Source of the DNA: Owenia fusiformis
Lineage: Eukaryota; Annelida; Polychaeta; Sabellida; Oweniidae
Direction of reading: 5' to 3'
DNA: 64,000 bases
Assembly: GCA_903813345.2 (NCBI GenBank)
Contig: CAIIXF020000004.1
Location: forward strand, 2,065,525-2,129,524
Positions within the stretch are counted from its first letter, which is position 1. Each line of letters starts with the position of its first letter. The notes beneath the pieces were generated by a model, which made no database searches, was not told where the DNA came from, and saw nothing but the letters and a program-made list of their open reading frames with translations. The translations under genes and the position numbers were made by a program. Shown one piece after another: positions 25,075 to 37,249 of this stretch.

Positions 25075-26870
25075 TTTTGCCCCTGTTCATATCAATATAA
25101 AAGCTGTTTTCTTTATGAGGGAGTCTGTTCTATCAAACAATACAATCTTTTTTGTGGGAGTATAAACACAAAATGCATTTATGTGGTATAAATTTAAAAA
25201 AACAGAGTAAACAAGGCACATCGTGAAGAAGATCGTACCTAAAATATAGCAGTGCGAATTTGATGGCCTAGAAAGCAAGATGGCCGCCAAAAAGTTAATC
25301 AGTTGAAGAACATCTTACCATGTAAAGTAAAAATTTTTAAGACAATCCGTTAAGTGGTTTTCCTGGAATCATGATGACAAGATTTATGTAAAACTTCCAT
25401 GAAGGCCGCCAGAATGCAAGATGGCTGCCAAAAAGTTAATCAACTCTAGAACTTCTTACCATGTAACATGTGTGAAAATTTGAAGTAAATCCGTTTGGTT
25501 TTCCTGAAATCGCAATGACAAGATTTATCTTAAAACTTCCAAGATGGCTGCCAGAATGCAAGGTGGCCACCGGAAAACGAATGAGCTCTACGACTTTTTA
25601 CCATGTAACATGTTTGAAAATTTGAAGTAAACCTGTCCAGTGGTTTTCCTGGACTCACAATGACAAGATTTATTAAAAAAAATCCAAGATGGGCGGCACA
25701 ATGCAAGATGGCAGCATAAAAGTTAATCAGCTATAGAACTTCTTACCATGTAACATGTGTGAACATTTGAAGTGAATCCATTTGGTTTTCCTGAAATCGG
25801 GATGGCAATAATTATCTTATAGCTTCCAAGATGGCCACCAGAATGCAAGGTAGCCGCTGAAAAGTTAATCTCCTCTAGAACTTCTTACAATGTAACATAA
25901 AAATAAATGTAAAATTGTAAGTAAGCATGTAAAATTTGAAGTAAATCTATCTAGGGGTTTTCCTGGAATCGTGATGACAAGAAGTGAGACTTCAGAATGC
26001 CACCTTGTCTAATCCCATGTTAGTGCCTTTTGCCCCTGTTTATATCAATATAAAAGGTAGCATGTAACATACCATGCAACATGTGTAAAATTTCAAGAAA
26101 ATCAGTAAAGTGGATTTCCTGGAATCACAATGACAAGATTTATCCAAAAACTTCCAAGATGGCCGCCAGAATGCAAAATGGCCACCGAAAAAATAATGAG
26201 GTCTAGGACTTTTTACCATACTATTTTAACATGTGTGAACATTTGAAGTACATCTGTTCAGTTGTTTTTCTGGAATCGCGATGACAATATTTATCTAAAA
26301 AAATTCCAAGATGGCCACCAAAGTGCAAGATTGCCGCCGAAAAGTTAATCAGCTCTAGAACTTCTTACCATGTAACATGTGTGAAAATTTGAACTAAATC
26401 CATTTGGTGGTTTTCCTGGAATCGTGATGACAAGAAAGTGAGACTTCAGAATGCCACCTTGTCTAACCCCGTTTTGGTGCCTTTTGCACTTGTTTCTATC
26501 AAAATATATTCTATACACATTTCTGAGGAACATTTGAAGTACATCTGTTAAGTGTTTTTTCTGGAATCGCGATGACAATATTTATCTAAAAAAATTCCAA
26601 GATGGCCACCAGAATGCAAGATGGCCACCGGAAAGTTAGTTAGCTCTAGAACTTTTTATCATGTAACATGCGTGAAAATTTGAAGTAAATCCATCTGGTG
26701 GTTTTCCTGGAATCGTGATGACAAGAAAGTGAGACTTCAGAATCTTGTCTAACCCCATTTTTGTGCCTTTTGCCCCTGTTTCTATCAATATAAGAGGTGT
26801 TTTCTTTAAGAGGGAAGTCTGTTCTATCAAACGGTACAATCATTTTTTGTGGGAAAGTACCGGACAACAA
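25075..26870. repeat. Tandem ~150-bp repeats flanked by a ~90-bp direct repeat
   Basis: About eight or nine degenerate units carry 'gccagaatgcaagatggc', 'agaacttcttaccatg' and 'tttgaagtaaatcc'. The block from 25077 ('ttgcccctgttcatatcaat' through 'tctatcaaac') is repeated at 26770-26850 at the far end. This looks like a satellite-carrying element of the same style as 1890-3270. Frames on the minus strand are repeat artefacts. Confidence 0.75.
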
Positions 26871-27003
26871 AACTTGTTTTCAGAGGGACCAGATCAGGGA
26901 CTAGTATATTATACTGAGATTACTTACATGTATAAGAATAAGACTGATTTTTATAAGCTTAATGGATAAGAATAAGACTGTTTTTTATATTAATGACAGT
27001 ATA

Positions 27004-27090
27004 CCCCGGGCCTCAGGTCGAGGTAGTACACTGGCAGAACGCTCGCCCGGCACGCGGTCGTCCCGGGTTCCAATCCCGTCCTGATTTCTT
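27004..27090 (+). mobile_element. tRNA-derived SINE head or tRNA pseudogene
   Basis: A box-A-like TAGTACACTGG lies 39 bases before a box-B-like GGTTCCAATCC, with GC-rich stem sequence between. One base of box B differs from the consensus GGTTCRANYCC. I could not fold a full cloverleaf with a convincing acceptor stem, so a SINE head is more likely than a working tRNA. Confidence 0.55.
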
Positions 27091-27309
27091 ATTTTTTCTA
27101 ATTATATTGTTGGCTTTGATTTTACGCTTAAAAAACATTTATTATCTTGTCAGTTGTATGAAAATGTAAAAAGTAATATCAGCTTATTGCCTTTTCGAGA
27201 ACAGTCAAGATTAAAGAATAATAGACCGAAGAGCATGTGTTACATCGACGAATACACCCCGCAGGGCTAGGCACAAACATTTTCTGCTTTCACTGCACCC
27301 TGAGTGAAA

Positions 27310-28085
27310 TGTTGACTCGGTTCAGAGTTTATAGAAGGCGTGAATCCAGTCATGTTCGAACGAGCATTAATGTTACTATAAGTAAACTTAGTAAGAAAAG
27401 GTTCGAAAGCGTTTGTAAACAGTCTTCAATACGTCCATCTCATTCGCAGTTCGTTCAGGTCACTCCAGGTCGGTGTACAACGTAGTAAAACGCGTCCCTT
27501 AGTATAGAAGGTCATCATGACCTGATTACAGAACGGTATGGTCGCCATCGAGTTTTGAATCATTTCAAAATTCTAAAATCACCTTCCCGTCGATCTGAGA
27601 ACGTTCATGAAGTTCGTAAATAGTCCTTAGAAAGTTGCAGCTACGTTCATTCCGTTCGCACACAGTTTAAAACCAGTTTTGAAGAACGCAGTGGCAACTT
27701 GTTTGGTATGATAGACATAAGCAGTCTTTATTGCGCTCTTAATCAGTTCAAACCCGTTTGCAATTAGTTTTACCTCGTTCTCAATACGTCCTCAGACAGT
27801 TCAACTCGTTGTAAAAACGTCCCTAGTAGGATTGATGTACGACGGTTCCGTTCGTAGTACGGCCAGCTCGTCATTAGTACGTTGTCACTCGTTCTAATTG
27901 TAGAACGTGATGAAAACGAGAGCATTTTGAGCATGTCCTAAGTTCTAGAGGACCTACCCGTTCAAGTACGTTCGATGAAGTTTATAAATATACCCCAAAC
28001 GGTTCTAGGTACATCCAGTCATTTCGTACACAGTTGAAGCCCGTTTTCGAAAACGCAGTGAGAACTAGTTTGGTGTGAGAGTAGG
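27310..28085. other. CpG-rich anomalous segment in intron 5
   Basis: This stretch has many more CG dinucleotides (TTCGT, ACGTC, GTTCG words) than its AT-rich surroundings. It also has an internal repeat: 'ttcgcacacagtttaaaacc' with 'gaagaacgcagtggcaact' near 27655-27705 recurs with changes near 28025-28075. No coding potential is seen. Confidence 0.45.
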
Positions 28086-28091
28086 GGTATA

Positions 28092-28745
28092 ATGAAAATC
28101 GGGAGGAAATCGGAGTTTACAAAAATAATCGGGAGAAAATCGGGATTGATTAGGATAATCGGGAGAAATCGGGAGTTTACAATGAAAATCGGGAGGAAAT
28201 CGCGCGGGGTTTACAAAAATGATCGGGAGAAAATAGTATCTACGCTATTTCGTTTTATCACAAAATGCCTTCTATATGCGTTTCAATTGGTCGGAATTTT
28301 TCAGTTCCAGAACGTTCGATTTATTTCTGGTCTAGAATACTGTAGTTAAAAGAAGATGAAAGAGCTTTACAAGTGTATTTTGTATGTGTACTTAGCTTCT
28401 GTATTTTGTTTTATCACAAAACCTGTCGTATACTTTCATTTTTTGCGAGGGCATCTTATTAACAAATCCGGAGTTTTGAACGAAAAGCGGGAGGGTACCA
28501 TTTAAAAATCTGGACTTTTTACTGAAAAATCAGGATGTCTCGTTATCAAATCGGGAGTTTTTAACACAAAATCCGGATATTTTATGAAAAGAATTTGGAT
28601 AATTTACGAAAAATGTGAACATTTTTTTAAAATAGGGATATTTTACAAAAAATCGGGATATTTCCTTAAAATCGGGACAAAATTCCGGATTTTGAAAAAT
28701 AAATCGGGATGAGCAATAAAAGATCGGAATTTCTCCCGATTTAAC
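28092..28745. repeat. Degenerate short repeat of AAAATCGGGA words
   Basis: AATCGGGAG or AATCGGGAT recurs about every 20-30 bases, often followed by TTTACAAAA. Spacing is irregular, so it is a decayed minisatellite. Confidence 0.7.
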
Positions 28746-29059
28746 AGGTGAGGTATACGTATGGTATATGTATATAAGACATGGAAAGAGATGTGACTTG
28801 ACTTTATGTCTTATAACTCCTTTCCCAATTGTTTCATTCTTCAGAGGTTCAAATTCTCACTAAGTTACTGAGTTCATCTTTCAATTTCAAAAATTTGTGT
28901 AAAGTTGTTTCACTTTTTATAGATATATTGCTTCCCCCTCCGTCCCCCCCCCCCTCCATCCCATTTTAATTATTTTTGCTTATTTTTTATAAAACAGATG
29001 GAAACTTATTTTAGAAAGTCAGCTATGGTATTAATTTAGTTATGATAACGTCACTTGCA

Positions 29060-29440
29060 AGTATTTATTACAGGTCGTGTAGACTATTGTTGCTTGTTTT
29101 ATAACAAAAACGTTGACTTGTGCACGTTGGAGGCCTTGCGCCTTTTTCAATAGATGTCATACCTATCGTATCGTTTCAGAAAAGACACAGAAGCCCATCG
29201 CGATAGCCGCGCCCCTTTGTTTTTTTCCTTCTCTCGCTAACGGCAGACAAGAGGAGCTCTTGCATACCAGAATGACAGAAGCCTAACATGTATTTTACCA
29301 TACCCTGCGCCTATCCATTCAGCAATTCAATAGTAAACATTTTCTTGAAAAAATAAATCTTCCAGATTTGTTAAATTTTCTAGGAGAAACTGACTGCTCC
29401 TCCCCTCCCCCTCCGTCCCATTTTCACGATCAAAAAACGT
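29060..29440. repeat. Intronic segment duplicated from or to 15570-15870
   Basis: Shares 'tattacaggtcgtg', 'cttgtgcacgttgg', 'ttcaatagtaaac' and 'aaataaatcttccag' in the same order with 15570-15870. This copy also carries an insertion with 'catcgcgatagccgcg', which recurs at 39415. Confidence 0.8.
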
Positions 29441-29879
29441 AAGCTTACTGCGAAACGAAAATTATCGGAAACCGTATCCGTAAATGTAATGAGATACGGT
29501 TGCGGATACGTTTTAAGTTACACGTTGTGCAAAACCTCTCTAATAATGACGTCAAAATCCAATGACGTTTTGAGAAAATAGATATGATGATATCCCCATG
29601 TTAAGTCAATGCCGTCAGTTTGAATTTAAAAATACCAGCTTCATGCTCTTCTTGCTCAGCTACAGCTACTTACTGGTTCTCAGCTAGATCAGATCTACGG
29701 TACCTACTCAACTACAAGCTACTAATTCAGCTACTTACTCAGCTACCTATTTAGTTGTTTGCTGGCAGCTGCCTACTCAACTACTTACTAAGCTACTCAT
29801 TCGGCTTCAATCTGGGGATTTAAATTGACCTCTCTTCAATTAACCATTCTAGTTGTATACTTATTATAATCTATTTCAG

Positions 29880-29951
29880 CTCAATGCATCCGACATTGCT
29901 CTTGGAATGAATGTTTGAGAGAAAATAATTGCTGTCCAGGAGTATGCCCAG
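29880..29951 (+). CDS. Cys-rich TSR-like secreted protein, exon 6
   Basis: A phase 1-1 exon of 72 bases between 'taatctatttcag' and CCCAG|gtgagt. It codes for QCIRHCSWNECLRENNCCPG and then VCP, with six cysteines including a CC pair. The splice sites are strong and the frame joins exon 5 and exon 7 without change. The CSWNEC piece is like SCWNDC in exon 3. No named domain is recognised. The next intron is 16.9 kb, so further small exons could be hidden there. Confidence 0.65.
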
Positions 29952-30071
29952 GTGAGTGATTTGGAAATAAAGATAACAAGATATTTAATAAAGTAAACTA
30001 CGGATCAGTACACCTTGGAAGTTTAAACAAATTTTTAGTTGTAATATCCCTTGGCAGCACCATATATACAG

Positions 30072-32590
30072 TAGGGTGGTCCAAAATATGGCGAAAAACC
30101 AACTTTCTTTCGGATCATCTTCCTCATTTGACTTACTGTAGTCCATGACCTAAAACACCTGCACACCAAATTTTGAGACCCAAATCCCATGGGAAATTTA
30201 CCCACGCTTCGACTGAAAAATTCGGTTATTTCATGATTTTTTGCTATTTTCGATAAATTGCCATCTCCTTTTTCCTGGTATAAAATGTTTCTATTTTATC
30301 ATAATAAACATTTTTGTAGGACTCTTTATTACTTAATAATACCAGGAGCCCAAACACCAAATTTTGAGACCCAAATCCCATGTGAAATTTACCCATACTT
30401 TGACTGAAAAATTGTGATTTTCACAGTTTTGTCCGATTTTCAATAGATTACTGTCTCCATTTTCCTGGTATAATATGTTTCTATTTTTTCATAATAAACA
30501 TTTTTGTAGGACTCTTTATTACTTCATAATACTAGGAACCCATACACCAAATTTTGAGACCCAAATCCCATGGGAAATTTACCCATGGTTTGACTGAAAA
30601 ATTGTGATTTTCACATTTTTTCCGATTTTCAATAAATTGCTGTCTCCATTTTCCTGGTACGATATGTTTTTATAATAACATTTTTGAGGACTCTTTATTA
30701 CTTCATAATACTAAAAACCCATACACCAAATATCCACCAAATTTTGAGACCCAAATCCAATGAGAACGTTACCCATGCTTTGACTGAAAACTGGTGCTTA
30801 TGATAGCTTATGATGTCTGTTTTAGGGGCATAATATGTTAATAAACATTATGGTAATTCCTTCTTAATCCAAAGAAACACCTAAATATCAAGACTTTAAG
30901 TCTTATTGAAAGGCGACAAATTCAGTAGTTTGGGGAAAATTTAGGATCTTTTACTTGTACATTTATATACTGTGGTTAATATTAAGAAGTGATGACTCGA
31001 CAGCAACTCAAATGCCTTGAAGATTTGGTTTGTTGTTTTCAGTAGGGATACATCACAGGACTTTGTTTGGATTTGTGTGAGATGTCATATTCTTTCTCAC
31101 ATCTTTGCAGGGTAAGGTCAAATATCAAATCTGATTTTCTTTGGAGAAATGATTTTTTGATTGATCAATGTATCAATGGCATGGTCTCTGTTGTAACCAG
31201 TAAGCCTGTACCAAATCTTCAAGGGATTCGAGCTTCATGCCCTGAAAGTACACAATGTAGAATATAGGAAGAGCAATGAGAAACACTTAAGGTAATTCTG
31301 TATGTTCAGAAATTTTAAGTGGAGTCCAATGTTATTTCTGGAACTCATTCCATACTTGGTCAGCTCTTTCAATTTTACACTGAGTTCAAATATGTATTTA
31401 GATTATTAGTTGATGGTTAGTAATTTTCTATAATGTACTATGTGCTATGTTTATACACTGTTTGTGCATCTGAATGGAATGAGTTATGTGTTCCTGAAAA
31501 AACACGGGGCTCCAATTAGGAAGCCATTAAAACTGAAAATAAGGAATTACCTTAAAGTACTATATAACCATCTTTCACGATGTAACGTATGTAAGGCCAA
31601 ACAGGATAATTAAGACAACGTGTAATACAATTTATTACAAATTGCACATCACACAACAATGATATGGTGCTCTAAACGACAAAAATTAAAAGTATATGAT
31701 CAAAGCAAACGTGAATTTCCCATGGGGTTCAGGTCTAAACATTTGGTACATATTAAATGTATGGGTTCCTAGTATTAAGAACGTATTAATGTCCTCCTAA
31801 AATGTTTAAAAACTAAATATAAGATTAATGTTGATCTATTGAAAATAGGAGAAAATTCGCAGAAAATCACAAATTTTTGGTTGAAGCATGGATTAATTTC
31901 TCATGGGGCCAGGGTCTCAAAATTTGCTGCATATTTGGGGTATGGGTTTCTCGTATTATGAAGTAATAAAGAGTCCTCCCAAAATATTTATTATAAAAAA
32001 TAGAAACATATAATACCAGGAAAATAGAGATGTATTGTATTGTATATGAAATAACCGAATTTTTCAGTCGAAGCGTGGGTAAATTTCCCATGGGATTTGG
32101 GTCTCAAAATTTGATGTATCGGTTCCTAAGTATTATGAAGTAATAAAGAGTCATCCAAAAATATTTATTATGAAAAGACATCTACCATTTTATACCAGGA
32201 AAATGGAGATGGCAATTTATCGAAAATAGCAAAAAATCATGAAATAACCGAATTTTTCAGTCGAAGCGTGGGTAAATTTCCCATGGGATTTGGGTCTCAA
32301 CATTTGGTGTATGGGTTCCTAGTATTATGAAGTAATAAAGAGTCCTACAAAAATGTTTATTATGAAAAAATAGAAACATTTTATACCAGGAAAAGGGAGA
32401 TGACAATTTATCGAAAATAGCAAAAAATCATGAAATAACCGAATTTTTAGTCGAAGCGTGGGTAAATTTCCCATGTGATTTGGGTCTCAAAATTTGGTGT
32501 GCAGGTGTTTTAGGTCATGGACAACAGTAAGTGAAATGAGGAAGATGATCTGAAACAAAGTTGGTTTTTCGCCATATTTTGGACCACCCT
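30072..32590. mobile_element. 2.5-kb foldback element with tandem units inside each arm
   Basis: The ends 'agggtggtccaaaatatggc' and 'gccatattttggaccaccct' are inverted. Each arm has three to four units of about 190 bases with 'aaattttgagacccaaatcc' and 'ggactctttattactt'. The unique centre is about 30780-31820. The centre has a 66-codon frame at 31067-31267 with no recognised domain. Confidence 0.85.
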
Positions 32591-32594
32591 AATA

Positions 32595-33652
32595 TACAGG
32601 GTGATCATTAAGTTCTGGGTATTGGTCTGCCATTTCAAGATTTCTCAACCATTTGAGTTGACATTTTCAGCAGGTGTACATTGTATAATTTTGAATTGAC
32701 AAGCAATATTTCATATACATATCACATCTTCAATTTATTTTATTGCAATTACAAAAAAGTAAAAGTGGTTCGCGGGTCAGGAAATTTTGACTGATGTTAA
32801 TTTGAAAATTTCCTGCCAAAACATATTCATCTTGCCTAGATGGTTGCTTCAAACTACTTGGACTAGAGGCAGAACAGTACTCTTGAAGTCATTTATTCAG
32901 AAGTATTCTTCATTGCTGAGAGGATCATTTCATTTATTGATTGTTTCCATTAGCCTGGACGCACATGCGTTGTTGACAAACTTAGTCCATAAAGATGTGT
33001 TCCAGTCCTCCCTTTGGTATCCTTTGAAGATTTGCTCAAGTCGTTGAAATCAGTCCCTTATTGGAATCAAACTTATGACCTCTCATATAATGCTTTAGCA
33101 CTCAAAATGTAGTGAAGTCTAATGGTGCATCATCTGGTGAATATTGTCTTGTGAATATGGGGCACTAATAACTTGTGTGAACCCTAATTCTTCAAGAGTA
33201 GTATGGGCAGCTTGGGTAATGGGAAGGAGCATAGTCATAATGGAAGATAACTCCCCGCTATTTTTAGTCATGATTGTGACTTTGAGATGTTGATGAAAGA
33301 TACAAAAATAGAGCAAAGTATATAACAATACAGATGTTACTTTAGAAACTAAAGTTAATAAGTATTTGAAAATATAAAAAATCACAGAAATATGTCCACC
33401 AAATAGGTATTTATTAACCATACTTTTGGATCAAGCAAAATTAGAATTCATTTATATTTTACTTGACCCGCTACGCCATTTGTCATGTTGCTATAGTAAC
33501 AATAATTATCCATTGTGACATCAGATGACAATGAGACTATTTAATCCAATCCAAAATTACATTCCCCATTTACCTTGAAAATTTCAAGTAAATTGGTTGA
33601 AAAATAATGAAATGACAGATAAATTCCCAGAACTTAGTGATCACCCTGTATA
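32595..33652 (-). pseudogene. Mariner-like transposon with decayed transposase
   Basis: The ends 'acagggtgatcattaagttc' and 'gaacttagtgatcaccctgt' are inverted, and the arms extend at least 70 bases. On the minus strand, 33260-32950 reads as broken mariner transposase. One frame has TTLEELGF...APYSQD. A shift later come YSPDDAPLDF, VLKHYMRGHKFDSN and HIFMD, separated by stops. This is the usual order of a mariner catalytic C-terminal half. The element sits within a few bases of the end of the previous foldback. Length about 1.06 kb; dead copy. Confidence 0.75.
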
Positions 33653-33697
33653 TAGGATCTTATTTGTACTGATGCCCTTTCAGGGCCAAACGTACGT

Positions 33698-34572
33698 ATG
33701 TAACGACCCCGCCGTAGGCAGGCGTAAGGGTTTGGATAATTAAAGTGTGTTGGAGAAAGTTAATTGTCGGGAAATGAATTTAGAAAGTAATGAAGGAAGC
33801 TTGACTCAAATATGATGGAATAAAACAACAAAATAAATATGTAAGGTTATATAAATCAGAGTCTTTTAATGCACACTATAACTATTTAATACAAAGATGT
33901 GTTCACAAACTTACAATAAGACAATACCAGTCATTTAATTCACATGTACTCTGCTAACTACTATAGCGTCCGATGCAATGTAGGAATACCAAACAAACAA
34001 TATGACAATGAATCAATGCAATTAAAACAATCAATCAATTAATAACTCACCAATAATTCAGTGCACTAACGGGTTCAATGTAATATATCCTATTCCTAAA
34101 TGTACTCTACGTATCCTAAACTATCCTCTCCTATGAGTCTGCTGATTAGCAAGAGAGAGAGAGGCGGAAACGCGAAAACCTGCGGGCGCAAGACTGACGT
34201 TTCTGAGGGTGGGGAAACTTATATACTTCCCCAGAGACAAACCAAGGGGCAGGGATTATCACAAAACAGGAATATCAGTCTTGCCCATTGGTCAATGACA
34301 CGTGGCTAGCATGTCAAAACATTATTTATGACCTAAAGACTGACGGTGGTGTCCATAACAATTAAGCATTACAAATTAAACATATATGATTGGTGTACAA
34401 TGGAAATATAAGTGTGCCACTGACTGAACGCCACAGGCCTCTGTTAGAATAAGAACTGGAACTAAATACACAATGGTGATTGGTTGATATTGGTACAATA
34501 CTGTTTATAAAATATGAATGAGAGATAGAAGACTTGAAACTATTACATATAAGGACCCAAGTCCGTCACATG
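33698..34572 (-). mobile_element. LTR-like segment, minus orientation
   Basis: Read on the minus strand it starts TGTGACGGACTTGGG and ends GGGGTCGTTACA. It has a CCAAT word (about 34285), then TATATAA (about 34220-34226), which is LTR-like order. No internal retrotransposon genes and no clear target duplication are seen, so a solo LTR is only inferred. Confidence 0.4.
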
Positions 34573-34939
34573 TGCATCCAGCATACAATTTTCAATAACA
34601 GTAAAATAGCATTAAAGTAAAGAAAATAGTGTAACGTCTGGCCTGATTTGTGGTAGTGTGGATGTTGTTATTAATCAGACCAGGATACTTCGTAGGATAC
34701 TTGGTACACATTAAATGTACGCATGAATAAAGAGACACAATATTTAATATAAAATTAACAACATATATTCTGGCTTCTTACGCCTCAAAAATAATACAAT
34801 ATAAATCGATAGTTAATACTAAGTTTCAGTTTCAGAGATGCTGTTATCAAAGTCCTTTATGCAAAACTACTTGTATATTTATAGTAAAGTGTCTATCACA
34901 AATGTTTATTGTCTTGTCCTGAACAGTGTTCCGCATATA

Positions 34940-37045
34940 TGCACATATCTCCTAAGTCCTCTTACTGAAGTTGCATGGAATTCTCCTAAGTTCTTCAGAT
35001 GAGCAATGAATATCCTAAGTCCCTTAAGCTGGAAATTATCTAAGTTCATCAAGTTGAAGATGTAGAAAATCTACAAAGTTCCTCTAATCAGCGATGAATA
35101 TTCTAAGTCCCTCAAGTTGACGAATATTCTAAGTCCATCAAGTTATAGATGTGTGAAATCTACAAAGTTCCTCTAGCCAGCAATGAATATTCTAAGTCCC
35201 TCAAGCTGGTGAATATTCTAAGTTCATCAAGTTGTAGATGTAGGAAATCTACAAAGTTCCTCTAGCCAGCAATGAATATTCTAAGTCCCTCAAGCTGGTA
35301 ATATTCTAAGTCCATCAAGTTATAGATGTGTGAAATCTACAAAGTTCCTCTAACCAGCGATGAATATTCTAAGTCCCTCAAGCTGGTAATATTCTAAGTC
35401 CATCAAGTTATAGATGTGTGAAATCTACAAAGTTCCTCTTGCCAGCGATGAATATTCTAAGTCCCTCAAGCTGGCGAATATTCTAAGTCCATCAAGTTAT
35501 AGATGTGTGCAATCTACACAGTTCCTCTAGCCAGCGATGAATATTCTAAGTCCCTCAAGCTGGCGAATATTCTAAGTCCACCAAGTTATAGATGTGTGAA
35601 ATCTACAAAGTTCCTCTAATCAGCGATGAATATTTTAAGTCCCTCAAGCTGGTGAATATTCTAAGTTCATCAAGTTGTAGATGTAGGAAATCTACAACGT
35701 TCCTCTAGCCAGCGATGAATATTCTAAGTCCCTCAAGCTGGTGAATATTCTAAGTCCATCAAGTTATAGATGTGTGAAATCTACAATTCCTCTAACCAGC
35801 AGTGAATATTTTAAGTCCCTCGTTGGTGAATATTCTAAGTCCATCAAGCTGGTAATATTCTAAGTTCATCAAGTTTTAGATGTAGGAGATCTACAAAGTT
35901 CCTCTAATCAGCGATGAATATTCTAAGTCCCTCAAGCTGGCGAATATTCTAAGGCCATCAAGTTGTAGATGTAGGAAATCTACAAAGTTCCTCTAGCCAG
36001 CGATGAATATTCTAAGTCCCTCAAGCTGGCGAATATTCTAAGTCCCTCGAGCTGGTAATATTCTAAGTTCATCAAGCTATAGATGTGTGAAATCTACAAA
36101 GTTCCTCTAGGTAAAGATGAATATTCTAAGTCCCTCAAGCTGGCGAATAATCTAAGTCCCTCGAGCTGGTAATATTCTAAGTTCATCAAGTTGTAGACGT
36201 AGGAAATCTACAAAGTTCCTCTAGCCAGCTATGAATATTCCAAGTCTCTCAACATATGCGTGAATATTCCTTAAGTTCCTCTGGCATCAAACTCCAGGCA
36301 AATATGGTGAATAGTGGCTAAGTCCCTCAATATATGCGTGAATATTCCTCAAGTTCCTCTGGGCATCAAACTCCAGGCAACTATGGTGAATATTGGCTAA
36401 GTCCCTCAATATATGCGTGAATATTCCTTAAGTTCCTCTGGGCATCAAGCTCCAGGCAACTATGGTGAATATTGGCTAAGTCCCTCAATATATGCGTGAA
36501 TATTCCTTAAGTTCCTCTGGGCATCAAACTCCAGGCAACTATGGTGAATAGTGGCTAAGTCCCTCAATATATGCGTGAATATTCCTCAAGTTCCTCTGGG
36601 CATCAAACTCCAGGCAACTATTGTGAATATTGGCTAAGTCCCTCAATATATGCGTGAATATTCCTTAAATTCCTCTGGGCATCAAACTCCAGGCAACTAT
36701 TGTGAATATTGGCTAAGTCCCTCAAGGTAATATCCTCTAAATGCATCAACCTAAAAACCTGCTAAGTCCATCTGCAGGTGTGCCGAATCTGCCTTATATC
36801 CTCTAAATTCCATTGGGTAATATCCTCTAAGTACCACAGGTTAATTCCGCTATTGAGTGCCTCTTAGTATATGTCGAATCTGCCTAAGATCCTCTAAGTA
36901 TATCCTCAAAGTCCCTCAACGGGTATGTCGAATCTGCCTAAGATCCTCTAAGTACATCAGGGTCAAATCATCTAAGTCCCTCAATATATGCAATGAAAAA
37001 TCTTCTAAGTCCATCAGATATATGCTTAGAATTAGCCTAAGTCCA
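34940..37045. repeat. 2.1-kb satellite array of CTAAGTCCCTCAAG units
   Basis: 34940-36240 has about 13 units of about 90-95 bases: 'ctaagtccctcaagctgg', 'attctaagtccatcaag', 'gaaatctacaaagttcctct'. Then 36240-36730 switches to about six units of about 80 bases with 'ctgggcatcaaactccagg' and 'tatatgcgtgaatattcc'. 36730-37045 has looser units. All share TAAGTYCCTC, so one short word was expanded in different ways. It is not coding. Confidence 0.9.
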
Positions 37046-37121
37046 TCAAGCGTCAATCCCTGGAGGCACACAGGTCTGTCCTCTCTCAGTTCCAGCTAGA
37101 AAGTGCCTGCTGAGTCATCGG

Positions 37122-37134
37122 TCGTCTCTATTTA
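37122..37134 (-). promoter_or_regulatory. TATA box on the minus strand upstream of the satellite
   Basis: On the minus strand, GGTATAAATAGAG lies about 80 bases before the satellite array and is oriented to transcribe it. With 'gtgtaacgtctgg' at the far end (34631), whose minus-strand ending CGTTACA matches the LTR-like segment at 33698, the whole 34631-37250 stretch may be a second LTR enlarged by a satellite. Confidence 0.4.
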
Positions 37135-37249
37135 TACCCCAGACAGGTGTACACTCCTGTATTCACTCATGATCAGCACATGGGCTGATGCAATACCTAG
37201 GCCCCTGGACAGGACAAGACTGGTGTACAATTACTATGATGCAATCAGG

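Noticed and set aside
27004-27090. Functional tRNA gene
   Set aside because: Boxes A and B are present, but box B has a mismatch and I could not fold a good acceptor stem; a SINE head is likelier.
28092-28349. 85-codon frame with IGRKS repeats
   Set aside because: Comes from the AATCGGGA minisatellite; not conserved in frame beyond a few units.
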